From a virus, in the IMG/VR virus record IMGVR_UViG_3300013104_000026, positions 1 to 60,931 of that record: a DNA stretch of 60,931 nt, one strand, 5' to 3'. A program made the translations under genes and the position numbers. Positions 38,372 to 49,522 of this stretch are shown piece by piece. The notes beneath the pieces were generated by a model. That model saw only the letters and a program-made list of their open reading frames with translations. It did not search any database and was not told the DNA's origin. Position 1 is the stretch's first letter. Each line of letters begins with the position of its first letter.

Positions 38372-40939
38372 ATGGCTGGCGATTTAAGTTCGAACAACAT
38401 ACGAATCGGTGCTAATATTGCCGGTCTTCTGGAAGGAATGAAAAGGGCTTCTGCTGCGGTTCGCGGTACGGTCCTTGATATGAATTCCAAGCTTGTTGAT
38501 TCTTACAAACGAGCTAATAAAGAACAAGCTGTATTCCGAGGAGGTCTTATAAAGCTGGGTGATGACCTTCAAGGTTTCGCCGGTAAAATGGCCCTTGTTG
38601 GTACACTGCCTGCATTATTTGCTGCTGGCAAATCATATAAAGACTTCGGAGAGTTAGAGAAGCTTGAACGGGGATTAATTCGTTACGGAGAAACTATTGA
38701 GGGGGTTCGTGAGATTGCTAAATTACCAAACGTCGGTGTTTTCGATGCTGCTAAAAACCTGATCGGTTTAAAGGCAATGAAAATGGAGAGCGATTTAGCT
38801 ACCCGGTCGATCAAAGCTTTTGCAAATGCTATAACCGATGCTGGGGGCTCTGCTGTTGACTTAGATCCCGCCTTGGTTAATCTAAAACAATTCAAATCGA
38901 CGCGAAATATAAATACTGTCGATGTAAGGCAGTTAGGCGGCCGTATTCCACAGACAATGGATGCCTTACAGTCGGCATTTAAAACTACGGACGCTGAGAA
39001 ATTAAATAAAATCATGGCCAAAATTGGCACTGATGGTTTTATTGAAAAATTCATTGTTGAATTAGAGAAGATTCCACCAGCTGCGGGTGGAGCTGCAACT
39101 GCACAAGAGCAGTTATCTGACAGTTTCTTGTTCTTTTCGGGGACCATTGGTAAAGGTTTAGATTCTGCATTGGGTATAACCGATGCAATCAAAGGTCTTG
39201 GTGCCACTCTTGACAATTTATCAACAAACTTTACAAACCTTACTCCGGAAGCGCAAAAATCCATCTTTGCTTTGGGCGCTGTTGTGGTAATCATGCCTGC
39301 TATTATTGGAGCAGTAGGCGGACTTATTAAACTACTTCCATTCTTATCTGGCGGACTTGCGAGTATTGCAGGCGCTGTTGGGCTGACCATTGGGCCATTC
39401 CTGGCAGTTGCTGCCGGTGTGGCCATTGCTACCGCCGCGATTATTACAAACTGGGATTCTATTAAAAAGTTTTTAACAGAAACATCGTGGTGGAATACTT
39501 TTGCGGGAATTACTCAATCTGCTCTGGGTATTATTACAGAAGCATTTAAGCTGGTGGTGAATTTAATTCAAGGAGACTGGACGAATCTAGGCAAATCCCT
39601 GGTAAACATCCTCAAAAATGCCGCAAACGCAATTGTAACAACGCTCGGCGGAATAGTTAAGGCGGCATTGGGCGTATTTTCATCTTTAACACTTGGGTTA
39701 TTTGCGATATTCGACAAGGATAAAACTTTTGGAGATGTTGGTCGAGGTGTCAATGCAGCTGTTGGCAGTGTAGATAAGCTGGTAAACAAATTCAAATTTG
39801 ATGTACCAGATGCAGTTGGATTCGCAAAAAAAGGACTCGATGCGGTTACGGGAACGATAAAAGGTGGAGAGGCTCCTGTTAAAAAACTAGGCAAGGCTGT
39901 TGGAGAAACAGCAGAGGCATACGTTAAAATGACGGAGGCTGCATTTAAAATGTGGCAGATTGATCTTGCAACAAAGTGGTACGAAGAACAAAAGGCACTA
40001 AAAGATAAAATTCAAGGATACAAAGAGCTTTTAGGTGTTACGGCTAATCTCAATGTTGAGCTTATTAAACTATCTAAGCCCTCCTCATCAAGACTCGGGG
40101 ACACAACAACCGATGGTTTAGAACGAGCTAAATCTATCCTCGGCGGAGTTGCTGACCGCAAAACCGGAAATACTCTCGACGGTATTAATGCAGCAAATTC
40201 AAAAAGCAGAATCCCTGGCGAAACCAGGTTAGCTGCTTCACTTGATCTTAATGATTATTTCGGTGGACGGGTGAGCTTGGATAAGATTAAAGCGTATTTT
40301 GAAAAGATACCACAAATAGCCGGCGAGTCATCAGAGGCTTATGGACAGAGATTAGCCGGTTTTGTAAGTAAAACCGTTGGGGCTAGTGAAGGACTTGGAA
40401 ACGCTCTTCGTGATATGGTAGGTGGTGTGGCTGTTGGTTTTGGTGAGATGCTGGGGGATTTAATGTCCGGCCTTGGCGGCGTTGAAACATTTGCCCAAAA
40501 GGTTCTGGGGCTTATGGCATCCATGCTTAAAGATATGGGTAAATCCCTTATTGCCTTTGGTACGGCCGGTATCGCCCTTAAAGTGTTTATGAAAAATCCA
40601 GTTACGGCTCTTGTTGCGGGTATTGCCTTAACGGCTGCTGGCCAGGCATTGGGCAATAACATGACTAAAACAGCTGAAAAAGGTTCAATGACTGCCTTTG
40701 CAAGTGGAGGGTTCGCTTATAAAGATATGGTGGCAAGAGTTGGGGACAACCGGAATGCAAGATTTGACCCTGAAATGATAGCCCCTTATTCGAAGGTGGA
40801 TAAATCGATAAAACAAAGTATTAAAGAATCAGGCGGAGGAAGTGGTGGTGGCTGGGAACAAACCGAGATCGTTTTAGACGGGGATAAAATGCGCGTCATT
40901 CTCGAAAGAAATCAACAAAAACATAGCGCTTTATTCTAA
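38372..40939 (+). CDS. Tape measure protein
   Basis: An 855-residue protein in the standard place. The N-terminus is helical (GLLEGMKRASAAVRGTVLD). Several hydrophobic stretches lie in the middle (about 295-365, GAVVVIMPAIIGAVGGLIKL and LTIGPFLAVAAGVAIATAAI) and near 735-775. It sets tail length and may help DNA cross the membrane. The length suggests a tail of moderate size. A low-complexity GGGSGGGW lies near the C-terminus. Confidence 0.93.
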   Translation: MAGDLSSNNIRIGANIAGLLEGMKRASAAVRGTVLDMNSKLVDSYKRANKEQAVFRGGLIKLGDDLQGFAGKMALVGTLPALFAAGKSYKDFGELEKLERGLIRYGETIEGVREIAKLPNVGVFDAAKNLIGLKAMKMESDLATRSIKAFANAITDAGGSAVDLDPALVNLKQFKSTRNINTVDVRQLGGRIPQTMDALQSAFKTTDAEKLNKIMAKIGTDGFIEKFIVELEKIPPAAGGAATAQEQLSDSFLFFSGTIGKGLDSALGITDAIKGLGATLDNLSTNFTNLTPEAQKSIFALGAVVVIMPAIIGAVGGLIKLLPFLSGGLASIAGAVGLTIGPFLAVAAGVAIATAAIITNWDSIKKFLTETSWWNTFAGITQSALGIITEAFKLVVNLIQGDWTNLGKSLVNILKNAANAIVTTLGGIVKAALGVFSSLTLGLFAIFDKDKTFGDVGRGVNAAVGSVDKLVNKFKFDVPDAVGFAKKGLDAVTGTIKGGEAPVKKLGKAVGETAEAYVKMTEAAFKMWQIDLATKWYEEQKALKDKIQGYKELLGVTANLNVELIKLSKPSSSRLGDTTTDGLERAKSILGGVADRKTGNTLDGINAANSKSRIPGETRLAASLDLNDYFGGRVSLDKIKAYFEKIPQIAGESSEAYGQRLAGFVSKTVGASEGLGNALRDMVGGVAVGFGEMLGDLMSGLGGVETFAQKVLGLMASMLKDMGKSLIAFGTAGIALKVFMKNPVTALVAGIALTAAGQALGNNMTKTAEKGSMTAFASGGFAYKDMVARVGDNRNARFDPEMIAPYSKVDKSIKQSIKESGGGSGGGWEQTEIVLDGDKMRVILERNQQKHSALF

Positions 40940-40941
40940 TA

Positions 40942-43900
40942 ATGGCAATACCAGCTTTTGGATTAAAATACAAAGTACCCTATACTACTTATCAGGGAGC
41001 TAACCGGGAGATACGTATCTATAAAGATGGATACTCAGCAACACCTATTCTTTGGAAAGGTGGTAAAACTCCGTGGAGCTTATCAAAAGGTGATACAGAT
41101 GATGTATTCGGTAATTTAATTGTTTCCGGAGTTGCCACGATTGAAGTCATTATAGAATACCAGCTTGAAATAACCGAGTTTCTTGAAGAACGTCAAAGCC
41201 ATCTTGTTCAATGGTATGACCTTGATAATAATAAAGTCCTTTGGTCTGGCTGGATTGAGCCGTATGATGGAAGAAAACCATATACCGAAGCTCCGCATTA
41301 TGTTACCCTAAAAGCGACCTGTGGACTTGCGCAGCTTAAAAAGATCCGGTATCAGCATACCATCAATGAAAATCCAAAGAAGGTAGCCTTGGAGGTTATC
41401 CGGAAATGTCTTTTCCTGACTGGTCATTCACTGAACATTAATACCTCTTTGTTTACGTTGGAGGTTACCATGCCGGCTGGATCTGACCCGCTTACTAGGT
41501 ACCGACTTAATACAAACAGATATCTTTTGTCAAACGGACAAAGGATGTATGCTTATGATATCCTTCTTGACCTGATGGAGCGGCACAACTGTGAGCTTTT
41601 TCAGGAAAATAACGAATGGATAATCCGAAGTATTCCAGATAATGCCCGCGGATACTTATCTCAGAAAAACTATCTTCCTGGCGGTACTTTCAACTTACAG
41701 AGAACACCATCGTTAGATTACGAGATTAACAACGACAAAGCCCTTTCCCTTAAAGTTGGATCCGTAACAGCGCTTCGCCCTATTAAAAGGTGGTCAGCAA
41801 AGGCGGATCTATTGCCATATACAAATCCAATTGTGAATGGTGATTTATTGGAAATGGACGCCAATGGTTTTGTGGGATGGAATCTTGTTCCAATGTTTGG
41901 TCAGTGGTCAAGCTTTTCAACAGGGAAGAAAGAATCCCCGAATGGTTTAAATATCAACGGGGCTATTTATGCTCCAAATATAATCCGCATAAAACAAAAT
42001 TTTTGGGGAAAGAAGACCGAAACACTAGTCGAGCCAGCCAGGTATGTAGAAGCGCCACCACTTACTTTCAATCAGTGGGTAACTACTTCAATTATCAAGG
42101 TCTTATATCGGCTGGAAGTTCCGTTTAACAGAGCCTCTGAAAATATAAATCTCTGTACCAGCGTATGGTCTGAACGATCTGACGGCACGGATAGGGTATG
42201 GCTACAAAGAAACGGAACATGGAATCATAAATGGGATGTTCTTACCACAAAAGGCGCAACTCCCGAATTAGATATTGCTCCTTCTGAATTAAAACTCGAA
42301 GTGCCGACAGCTCTTATAAATCAAAGAGTGATTGGTACTCCTTTTAAGGCACCTTATGAAATAATACATGTTCGCATTTATCAGGCACTGACAGCATCTC
42401 CCAATGCGACTGATAACCAGATTAACATTAAAATATTTAGTGTTGGCGTAGCAATTAACGAGGGAGTTGGCTTAGAAATGCCCACAAGCGTAAGTTATTC
42501 TTTACAAACCGACAGTGTTGTTGAAGATGAGAATAATGAAGTCTCTTTAATGACGGGTGAAGTGTCCGGGGCTTACCTTTCCGGTATTATGCTTCGCCTG
42601 AATGAAGACACTAACACGACTAACTGGAAAAGAATAGGATATACAGAAAAAAAGACCTCAATCGGTTCTATGATTACGGACCGTATCGCAATGACTGGTC
42701 ATCCATTGGGTACGGTTCAGTGTTCCATTAAGGTTAAGGTTGGTGAAGACGCTGTCGATATATTCCAATATCAAAACTATTTACGTTACGTTGATATAAA
42801 CCCTGATCAACGGTACAAGATAACCCGATATTCCCTTGATGATTTACGGGGGATAATTACGGTTAATACAATTGAATTAAAGCATGCAGACGCACCGGTA
42901 GTTTCTGGTATTACACGTTTGGGGGATTCCGATGCAACGTACGATACCACAGGCGACTCAACTAGTATAGGGCCTGTAATTGTTCCAATTACTGACGGGA
43001 CTACAAATCCAGCGGATCTACAAGATAACGCAAGGATAAACTTTGAGCTTCTTCCGACCATAACCTTTACGGCTGGTGTCCCTGAAATCAAAGATTTGAA
43101 TCTTCTTGAATTTCTATTCCCAGACGCTGAGGAAGAAGATATACCGGATCTTTCCACGTTTGTCGTTACATTGTTCGGCAAGCCTGATTTCATTACTGAA
43201 ATTGAGATCGATGGTTTGATACTTACATTTGATGCTAATCCAAAAGCATCAGGGCAGTATAGCATCCCCTATTTAATAGGTGACCCGGATACAGGGGAAT
43301 CATCGACAGGGTCTATCGTTGTTATTGTCGAGCCAAACGAGGATATAATCGAAGAATGGCCGCCAGTCCTTGACCCGTTCCCGGTGTTATACTTTGAGAT
43401 CAACAAACAGTCGACTGCCGGTTTTCTGATCACGGATTACATGCCAGACCTGGTATATGAAAACCTGAGCTACCGCATCCAGGGCAAACCGGACTGGGTA
43501 AGCACACAGTCTGTTGTTTTCAACCAGCTTGCAGTAACCGGAAAACCTACGCGCATTGAGACAAGGTATATTATTCTTGAAATGCGGGATGCACTGGGCA
43601 ATGTGCATACGGAGCAGTTGACTTTGACCGTAATCCCTAAAACGGTTAATAAGCACTCACTTTATGATACATCAGGTGCGGAGAATGAACTGATTGGTAA
43701 ACTTGCCGGCTTTTATTTCCTGCCTGCTAAATTTGGCATCGAATCAGTTGTATCCGGATATCATAACCGGTATGAATGGACTTTAACTGGTGGCGGACCA
43801 TCAGGGGCGGCGATATCTGTTTCGGGTGGAGAGGATGTTGAACTGACAGACGAGGCAACCTACGGAATACTTCCACCACTGGATGGTATTGCCAGTGTAG

Positions 43901-46900
43901 CAGGTCAATTTAAATACACTTTCAAGACGTTCCGTGATGATACATTGATCAGTGACGAGCTGATTGATTTTACGTTATATGACGAAGCCTATTTAGATGC
44001 AGCCAGCTTTGAACTTTGGGATACTTCCAAAGATGAGGTAATCGGCGTAATCGAGCCAGACGGGAGCAGTATTTTTAAAAAGCCGGTTAGCTTTGATATC
44101 AAATCAATTCTGGCCGGGTTTGACTTTGATAATACGGATTTCACGCTGTTTAAAGATGGCGAAGAGATATTCACCAACGTATTCCCGGAAGATCCTGCGG
44201 TAAGTGAAGCAACCTATGATCTTTTTAGCGAAACAGAAAATCCAAACGGATCCGGTAAGTACGAGCTGATCATGAACAATAAGCTTGATGCAGCTCAGGT
44301 TTATCAGCGCCGTATTGCCTTTGAGATACAAGCCGAACCGGTAAAGCCAGAGCCAGGTATCAACCTGATCACTTTCCGTCAGAATACTGTCAATTACTAC
44401 GCACTGCAATCCCTGCCACTGGTAGGCACTCAGATCGATCTGCCTGAAAACTGGGGAGGTGAAATACCTGTGCCGGTTGATGCAAACGGAGACCCTGTTG
44501 AATACAATAACATGGATTTCCGTGTTTACAACAAAACGACGGGTGCGCTTGTGCCTTTTGATGTTGAGCTTAGAACCGGGATAGCACAAAGCCGCAAATA
44601 CCTTGACGGGCAAGAGAAAGAACCGGTCTTAATCTTCGGTCTTAAAAACTCGGTTGATCTTGGAATACATTCTGCACCATCCTCATTCCGGATTGTTGCC
44701 AATTTCAGACAGGATGATAGTGTCGTTGCGATCAGACAAGCAGATTTCTCTTTCCGTGTTCCTTTGGAACCTGGGGATTATTCCGGACTTCGTTTTCTGA
44801 ATATTAGTGATACAACCGATGTTCTGGATCCTAACATGCCTAAGGCAGGAGGGCAATACCTTTTCCCGGCATCAGGGAAATACAGTGTATCAGTCCGTGG
44901 TTTTGATGGGTTGATGTTTGACAAGATCAAAGTGCAGCATGCCAAATTAATTGGCGGCTCTTATGTTAACGGTCATATGCTTGCTGCGGATGCAGTAGCT
45001 ATCTATAATTCTGAAACGGGTGATATCAATGAAACTCCTACCGAATTATCCGCATCTATTGCAGGATGGCCGGGAGCTGGCGGGATCAGATATCTGAATG
45101 ATCCGGATAATGTTCAGTTTATTATTGACGAGCCGGCTAAATACAAATCAACTTTCACAGGATATCTCGCCGGTGTTGTCATTGGCGTACTTGAAGCAGA
45201 ATTCGAGCTGATTGACGAAGCCCCGGAGGATTTGCCAATTGAAGACTGCTGTGGTGGAGGTGGAGATTCACCTGTTTATGATGATGTGGCCGGAACTTAC
45301 GGAGGTCCTTCAAAAACATTAGTGGTAACAGCAACCGAGAACGGTACTTTATCCGCAATTGAGGAAATTGATATTGAACTTCCGGGGGTAGATTTTGAAG
45401 ATGGGGAATGGGATTTTACCAGTGCGCCAAGAATCCTTTCACAAGGGTCTGATCCAAAGTCAGCGATTACCCTGGAACAGGCGGTACAGATTGCGGCCAA
45501 TGGGAATAACAAGATATCGGTTAAGACCGTCGCAACGTCCAATATCGCGCTGTCGGGACTCCAAACGATCAACGGCTATACAACAGTTGCCGGTGACCGT
45601 GTTCTGGTTCAAAATCAAAGCACACCATCAGAAAACGGGCCGTATGTTGCAGCATCTGGTAGCTGGTCGCGTGCCGCGGATTCTGACACAGGTAATGAGC
45701 TTTTAGGAGCGGCATATTTGGTTGAAGCGGGAGATTCAACGGTAGTGGGTACAAGATGGCAGGTAATTACGCCGTCTGTGATCACGGTAGGGACTACGCC
45801 TATTACAATCATTAAAATCCAGAATGCACCGATCGATAACCGGTGGATATCCGCTCCAAATGTAGCTTCATTGAATGATGCTTATGCAGGCGGTGTACAT
45901 GGTTGGGGAAATTCAACGGCCCTGGCTCCTTCCAATGCAGGCACTATTCTAACCGTGGTAGGCAGCAGCACCACAGGGGATGGAGATTATACACCTTCCT
46001 ATACAAACCAGATCCTGATCGATGTGAATCAGGAAATGTACTTCCGTCAGAGAATATTCGCATGGGGAACATGGTCTCCGATCCGCAAGATATGGACGGA
46101 TAAGCATTTTACCGGATTTGATATTGCAAACTGGAATGCTGCTTATCTGGCGTCATTAAATTTTAATACGCTGTTTGATAACAGGCTTGCGCTTAAAACC
46201 ACAACGAACCTTGCAGAAGGGACGCAGCTTTATTTCACAGAAGCCCGGGTAAGAAATACACCGTTAACTGGGCTGGTTACTACAAACACCGCGGCTGTGT
46301 CTGAAACGGATAGTGTTCTTGTAGCGATCGGTAAATTGGCTGCTGCGAGCGTTGCCTCGGGTGATAGGTGGATATCCTCTCCTAATGTTGCCAATCTGAA
46401 CGATGCTTCAAACGGAGGGGTGAAAGGTTGGGGTAATTCAACCGTCAATGCGCCGTCTGCTGCGGGTAGTATACTGACTTTTGTCGGATCATCCCCAACT
46501 GGTAACGGAGACTCTAACCCAACATACACAAACCAGATACTGGCTGATGTAAACGCAGAACTATATTTCCGTCAGCGTATTTTCAGTTACGGAACCTGGA
46601 CGCCAACTTATAAACTTTGGACAACGAAGCATTTCGCTCAGACTGACATAACAAACTGGAACACGGCATATTCCATGCGGCATGCAGCACTTACGCTGGG
46701 TACTGCGAACGGGTTAAGCCTGGCCGGTCAGGTATTAAGTATGGGATTGGCTACGGGCAGTACGCCTGGTGCTTTGTCTGCGGCGGACTGGACAACGTTC
46801 AATTCTAAACAGGCAGCACTGACCGGAACAGGACTTGTCAAAAGTACGGCCGGTGTTATTTCCTACGTATCTGAAAGCACATTCGCACAATCTGTTCGCG

Positions 46901-48825
46901 CAATACTTGTCGGAACGGGGCTTCTTGGTGGTGGGACTCTGGCAGCCAACGTGGCCATTGCTTTTGATACGGCATGGGGAGATGCGCGGTATTTACAGGC
47001 GTCAACCGGGATGACCGGAAACGGAACGGCCGGATACTTACCCGTATTTACCGGTGCGAAAGTTATTGCCAATTCAATTGTTTCACAGTCGGGCTCAATG
47101 CTCCGTATTGCAGGCGGGTTTACGACGCAGTTTGGAAACAGCAATAGAAAGATTGAGCTTAACTCAACAGCAGGATCATCATACTTCAACTTCTTTGAGT
47201 CGGACTATGTACAGGGCTGGAATATTGAGCACGTAGGTACAGAGCTGAGGATTAACCGTCTGTTTACGGGTGGATATAATTTTGCATTCAGCTTTTTAGA
47301 TACCGGATCGTTGAGGATCAATACGGCTAGTGCAGCGCCATTGATTGTAAACTCATCTGCACTGGTAACAAACTTCAATGCAGATCTTCTTGATGGGCTT
47401 CACGCGTCTGATTTTGCGCGTTCAAACAGAGCGATTTTAGCGGGAACCGGTATTTTAGGAGGTGGGGCGTTAACCGCGAATGTAGCTCTGGCGTTTGACA
47501 TCACTTGGGGCGATGCGCGGTATGCATTGGCATCTCATACGCATACCTTTGCCTCGCTGACTACCAAGCCAACAACCGTAGCCGGTTACGGGATTACAGA
47601 TGCGTACACGATTGGCACGATGGACTTTCTTCTTTCCGGAAGAGTGCCGAATGGTCGTGCGGTCGCTATCGTTGGTACGTCAGGCAGGATTAATTCATCA
47701 GCTGGATATCAGGATTTATCAGCAAACCGGATATGGACACTTGACCTTGCTACGACCGGAGTCGGCGAAGGTGTTTATAAGTCTGTTTCTGTTGACGTGT
47801 ACGGAAGAATAACGGCAGGAACAAACCCAACGACCCTGGCTGGGTACGGCATTACGGATGCTTATTCAGCAGGCGGGGTGGATTTTCTTCTTAGTGGACG
47901 TGTACCAAACAGCAGGGCCATTGCGGTTTATGGAACAGCCGGAAGGATTAACTCATCAGCAGGTTTGCAGAACCTTGCGGCAGACAGGTCCTGGACTATT
48001 GATTTGGCTGGGTCAGGCGTTGGGGCGGGTACTTACAATTCTGTAACCGTAGACAGTTATGGCCGCGTTACGGCAGGAAGCAATACAAGTTATTCCTACG
48101 ATGCGGGCTATGGTATTGGCCTTTCTGGCAATACTTTCTTTGTTGGGGCAGGTGCAGGTCTATTGCAGGATTATGACGGCTTGTACGTAAACTTTGGGCA
48201 AAGTGCAGGACAGGTAGCGCAAGGTAATGATGCCCGGATTAACAACGGGAACACGGCTTACAACTGGGGATACCACGGCAACTTTGGATATCTGACAAGT
48301 ATTAATGCCGGTATGATTACCAGCGCATTAGGGTTTAACCCGATGCCGGATAACCGGACGATTACAATTAACGGTAATACTCAAAATTTAAATAATAATC
48401 CAAATTTTATTATTTCTGTTGGTGGCGGAGGAACGATAACAGGAGGCGGAACAAATGGATATGTAACAAGATGGACTGGCGGTAGTTCAATCGGCAATAG
48501 CAGGATTATAGACAATGGGTTCGGCAATATAACTTTTGTCGGAACGGGTTTAGATGCAACAAATATGAGCCTAAGCAATAATTTTTATGCTGGATCAGGG
48601 ACAATAGGTGGGACATTCTCTGCAACTAATCTTTTCGCAATAAGTTCATTCACTTTACCAACAAAGTCAGAAGCCGGATTGTCGTCGGCGGGGGGCGAGG
48701 GGTCTTTCGCATACGTGAATTCGGGATCCGGGAAAGGGTTCTGGGGCAACTATGGTTCTGACGGATGGAGATTATTAGCAACTCGCGTTTGGGTGGGAAA
48801 TAATAACGGAGGATCAGCACCTTGA
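40942..48825 (+). CDS. Giant tail-tip and fibre protein
   Basis: A 2627-residue protein. The N-terminal ~640 residues (IRIYKDGYSATPILWKGGK, VQWYDLDNNKVLWSGWIEPY) look like a distal-tail/tail-hub region. The middle has Ig/cadherin-like repeats with Asp-rich loops (about 690-1430) around a CCGGGGDSP linker. The C-terminal ~1100 residues are fibre repeats: two pyocin-knob-like units (RWISAPNVASLNDAYAGGV, about 45840-46110; and RWISSPNVANLNDASNGGV, about 46365-46630), two LAGYGITDAY...DFLLSGRVPN repeats (about 47580-48080), and a Gly/Asn-rich end. It has no S74-type chaperone domain at its C-terminus. It probably contacts the host surface. No DGR variable repeat was found in it. Confidence 0.85.
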   Translation: MAIPAFGLKYKVPYTTYQGANREIRIYKDGYSATPILWKGGKTPWSLSKGDTDDVFGNLIVSGVATIEVIIEYQLEITEFLEERQSHLVQWYDLDNNKVLWSGWIEPYDGRKPYTEAPHYVTLKATCGLAQLKKIRYQHTINENPKKVALEVIRKCLFLTGHSLNINTSLFTLEVTMPAGSDPLTRYRLNTNRYLLSNGQRMYAYDILLDLMERHNCELFQENNEWIIRSIPDNARGYLSQKNYLPGGTFNLQRTPSLDYEINNDKALSLKVGSVTALRPIKRWSAKADLLPYTNPIVNGDLLEMDANGFVGWNLVPMFGQWSSFSTGKKESPNGLNINGAIYAPNIIRIKQNFWGKKTETLVEPARYVEAPPLTFNQWVTTSIIKVLYRLEVPFNRASENINLCTSVWSERSDGTDRVWLQRNGTWNHKWDVLTTKGATPELDIAPSELKLEVPTALINQRVIGTPFKAPYEIIHVRIYQALTASPNATDNQINIKIFSVGVAINEGVGLEMPTSVSYSLQTDSVVEDENNEVSLMTGEVSGAYLSGIMLRLNEDTNTTNWKRIGYTEKKTSIGSMITDRIAMTGHPLGTVQCSIKVKVGEDAVDIFQYQNYLRYVDINPDQRYKITRYSLDDLRGIITVNTIELKHADAPVVSGITRLGDSDATYDTTGDSTSIGPVIVPITDGTTNPADLQDNARINFELLPTITFTAGVPEIKDLNLLEFLFPDAEEEDIPDLSTFVVTLFGKPDFITEIEIDGLILTFDANPKASGQYSIPYLIGDPDTGESSTGSIVVIVEPNEDIIEEWPPVLDPFPVLYFEINKQSTAGFLITDYMPDLVYENLSYRIQGKPDWVSTQSVVFNQLAVTGKPTRIETRYIILEMRDALGNVHTEQLTLTVIPKTVNKHSLYDTSGAENELIGKLAGFYFLPAKFGIESVVSGYHNRYEWTLTGGGPSGAAISVSGGEDVELTDEATYGILPPLDGIASVAGQFKYTFKTFRDDTLISDELIDFTLYDEAYLDAASFELWDTSKDEVIGVIEPDGSSIFKKPVSFDIKSILAGFDFDNTDFTLFKDGEEIFTNVFPEDPAVSEATYDLFSETENPNGSGKYELIMNNKLDAAQVYQRRIAFEIQAEPVKPEPGINLITFRQNTVNYYALQSLPLVGTQIDLPENWGGEIPVPVDANGDPVEYNNMDFRVYNKTTGALVPFDVELRTGIAQSRKYLDGQEKEPVLIFGLKNSVDLGIHSAPSSFRIVANFRQDDSVVAIRQADFSFRVPLEPGDYSGLRFLNISDTTDVLDPNMPKAGGQYLFPASGKYSVSVRGFDGLMFDKIKVQHAKLIGGSYVNGHMLAADAVAIYNSETGDINETPTELSASIAGWPGAGGIRYLNDPDNVQFIIDEPAKYKSTFTGYLAGVVIGVLEAEFELIDEAPEDLPIEDCCGGGGDSPVYDDVAGTYGGPSKTLVVTATENGTLSAIEEIDIELPGVDFEDGEWDFTSAPRILSQGSDPKSAITLEQAVQIAANGNNKISVKTVATSNIALSGLQTINGYTTVAGDRVLVQNQSTPSENGPYVAASGSWSRAADSDTGNELLGAAYLVEAGDSTVVGTRWQVITPSVITVGTTPITIIKIQNAPIDNRWISAPNVASLNDAYAGGVHGWGNSTALAPSNAGTILTVVGSSTTGDGDYTPSYTNQILIDVNQEMYFRQRIFAWGTWSPIRKIWTDKHFTGFDIANWNAAYLASLNFNTLFDNRLALKTTTNLAEGTQLYFTEARVRNTPLTGLVTTNTAAVSETDSVLVAIGKLAAASVASGDRWISSPNVANLNDASNGGVKGWGNSTVNAPSAAGSILTFVGSSPTGNGDSNPTYTNQILADVNAELYFRQRIFSYGTWTPTYKLWTTKHFAQTDITNWNTAYSMRHAALTLGTANGLSLAGQVLSMGLATGSTPGALSAADWTTFNSKQAALTGTGLVKSTAGVISYVSESTFAQSVRAILVGTGLLGGGTLAANVAIAFDTAWGDARYLQASTGMTGNGTAGYLPVFTGAKVIANSIVSQSGSMLRIAGGFTTQFGNSNRKIELNSTAGSSYFNFFESDYVQGWNIEHVGTELRINRLFTGGYNFAFSFLDTGSLRINTASAAPLIVNSSALVTNFNADLLDGLHASDFARSNRAILAGTGILGGGALTANVALAFDITWGDARYALASHTHTFASLTTKPTTVAGYGITDAYTIGTMDFLLSGRVPNGRAVAIVGTSGRINSSAGYQDLSANRIWTLDLATTGVGEGVYKSVSVDVYGRITAGTNPTTLAGYGITDAYSAGGVDFLLSGRVPNSRAIAVYGTAGRINSSAGLQNLAADRSWTIDLAGSGVGAGTYNSVTVDSYGRVTAGSNTSYSYDAGYGIGLSGNTFFVGAGAGLLQDYDGLYVNFGQSAGQVAQGNDARINNGNTAYNWGYHGNFGYLTSINAGMITSALGFNPMPDNRTITINGNTQNLNNNPNFIISVGGGGTITGGGTNGYVTRWTGGSSIGNSRIIDNGFGNITFVGTGLDATNMSLSNNFYAGSGTIGGTFSATNLFAISSFTLPTKSEAGLSSAGGEGSFAYVNSGSGKGFWGNYGSDGWRLLATRVWVGNNNGGSAP

Positions 48826-48918
48826 TAAATATCAAATTGATATCATTTTAATATCACATTTTTATTAACTTTACATTGTTCAAGCACTTCATAACCAACA
48901 ACATCTAAATCGGATAAA

Positions 48919-49437
48919 ATGAAAAAGAAAGAGAAGGTCTCACTAGCTGAGCTTCGCGAAATAGCTGTGCTATCAGCATGCATTCCGCAGTACAAAGCCA
49001 TGGGCTTTAAAAATGACAGCAGAATTACAAGACTATCTGCTGAAATGATCGCTTTGATCGAATATGCAGAGGGGGGCAGTCTTAAAGAGTTAAATAAAAA
49101 AATTCAAGACAAAGTCAACGCGATCAGGTTTCCAATTTTAGAGGGAATAGATACAGAATCCTTATCGGAGGAAGAAAAAATCGCACTATCCTTAAAGATA
49201 AATAAGGCAATTAACGCTGACGAGGAGATTATCGATCTTAAAGCTCAGGAATTAACAATCTGGAATACCGAAATAACAAAAGAAGAAATCGACGAGATTG
49301 AAATTGAAGAGCGTGAGTACGCCGAGAAATTTATAGGCCCCGCAAAAGAAATAAATATCTTGTACGGGCAGTTCACAGTGGATGGTTATCAAGCATTATT
49401 GGCATTAATCGCAAAAGGATACATTGAAATAAAGTAA
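48919..49437 (+). CDS. Tail-fibre-associated protein of unknown function
   Basis: A 172-residue, acidic, helical protein (SLAELREIAVLSACIPQYKA, then a D/E-rich middle). It lies between the giant fibre and a secreted protein and may be a fibre chaperone by position. Leader ACTTCAT...ATCTAAATCGGATAAA. Confidence 0.6.
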   Translation: MKKKEKVSLAELREIAVLSACIPQYKAMGFKNDSRITRLSAEMIALIEYAEGGSLKELNKKIQDKVNAIRFPILEGIDTESLSEEEKIALSLKINKAINADEEIIDLKAQELTIWNTEITKEEIDEIEIEEREYAEKFIGPAKEINILYGQFTVDGYQALLALIAKGYIEIK

Positions 49438-49522
49438 TAAGCCTTGCATAAATCGCACTGCGTATAACGCATAGCGGTAACTATATTACGCGTACAAATT
49501 TCACTTCATCATACAAAACTAA

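Noticed and set aside
38683-39426. A 247-codon minus-strand frame inside the tape measure gene.
   Set aside because: Antisense to a strongly supported gene; Pro/Ala/Ser-rich composition typical of a reverse-complement shadow.
40942-48825. A DGR variable repeat in the giant fibre protein.
   Set aside because: No segment resembling the 71-bp template or its AGGSGFSF/VGAR flanks was seen by eye in this gene.
49438-49522. GCGTATAACGCATAGCGGTAA-like near-palindrome before the secreted protein as a regulatory site.
   Set aside because: The arms are short and imperfect, and no promoter box is positioned with it.
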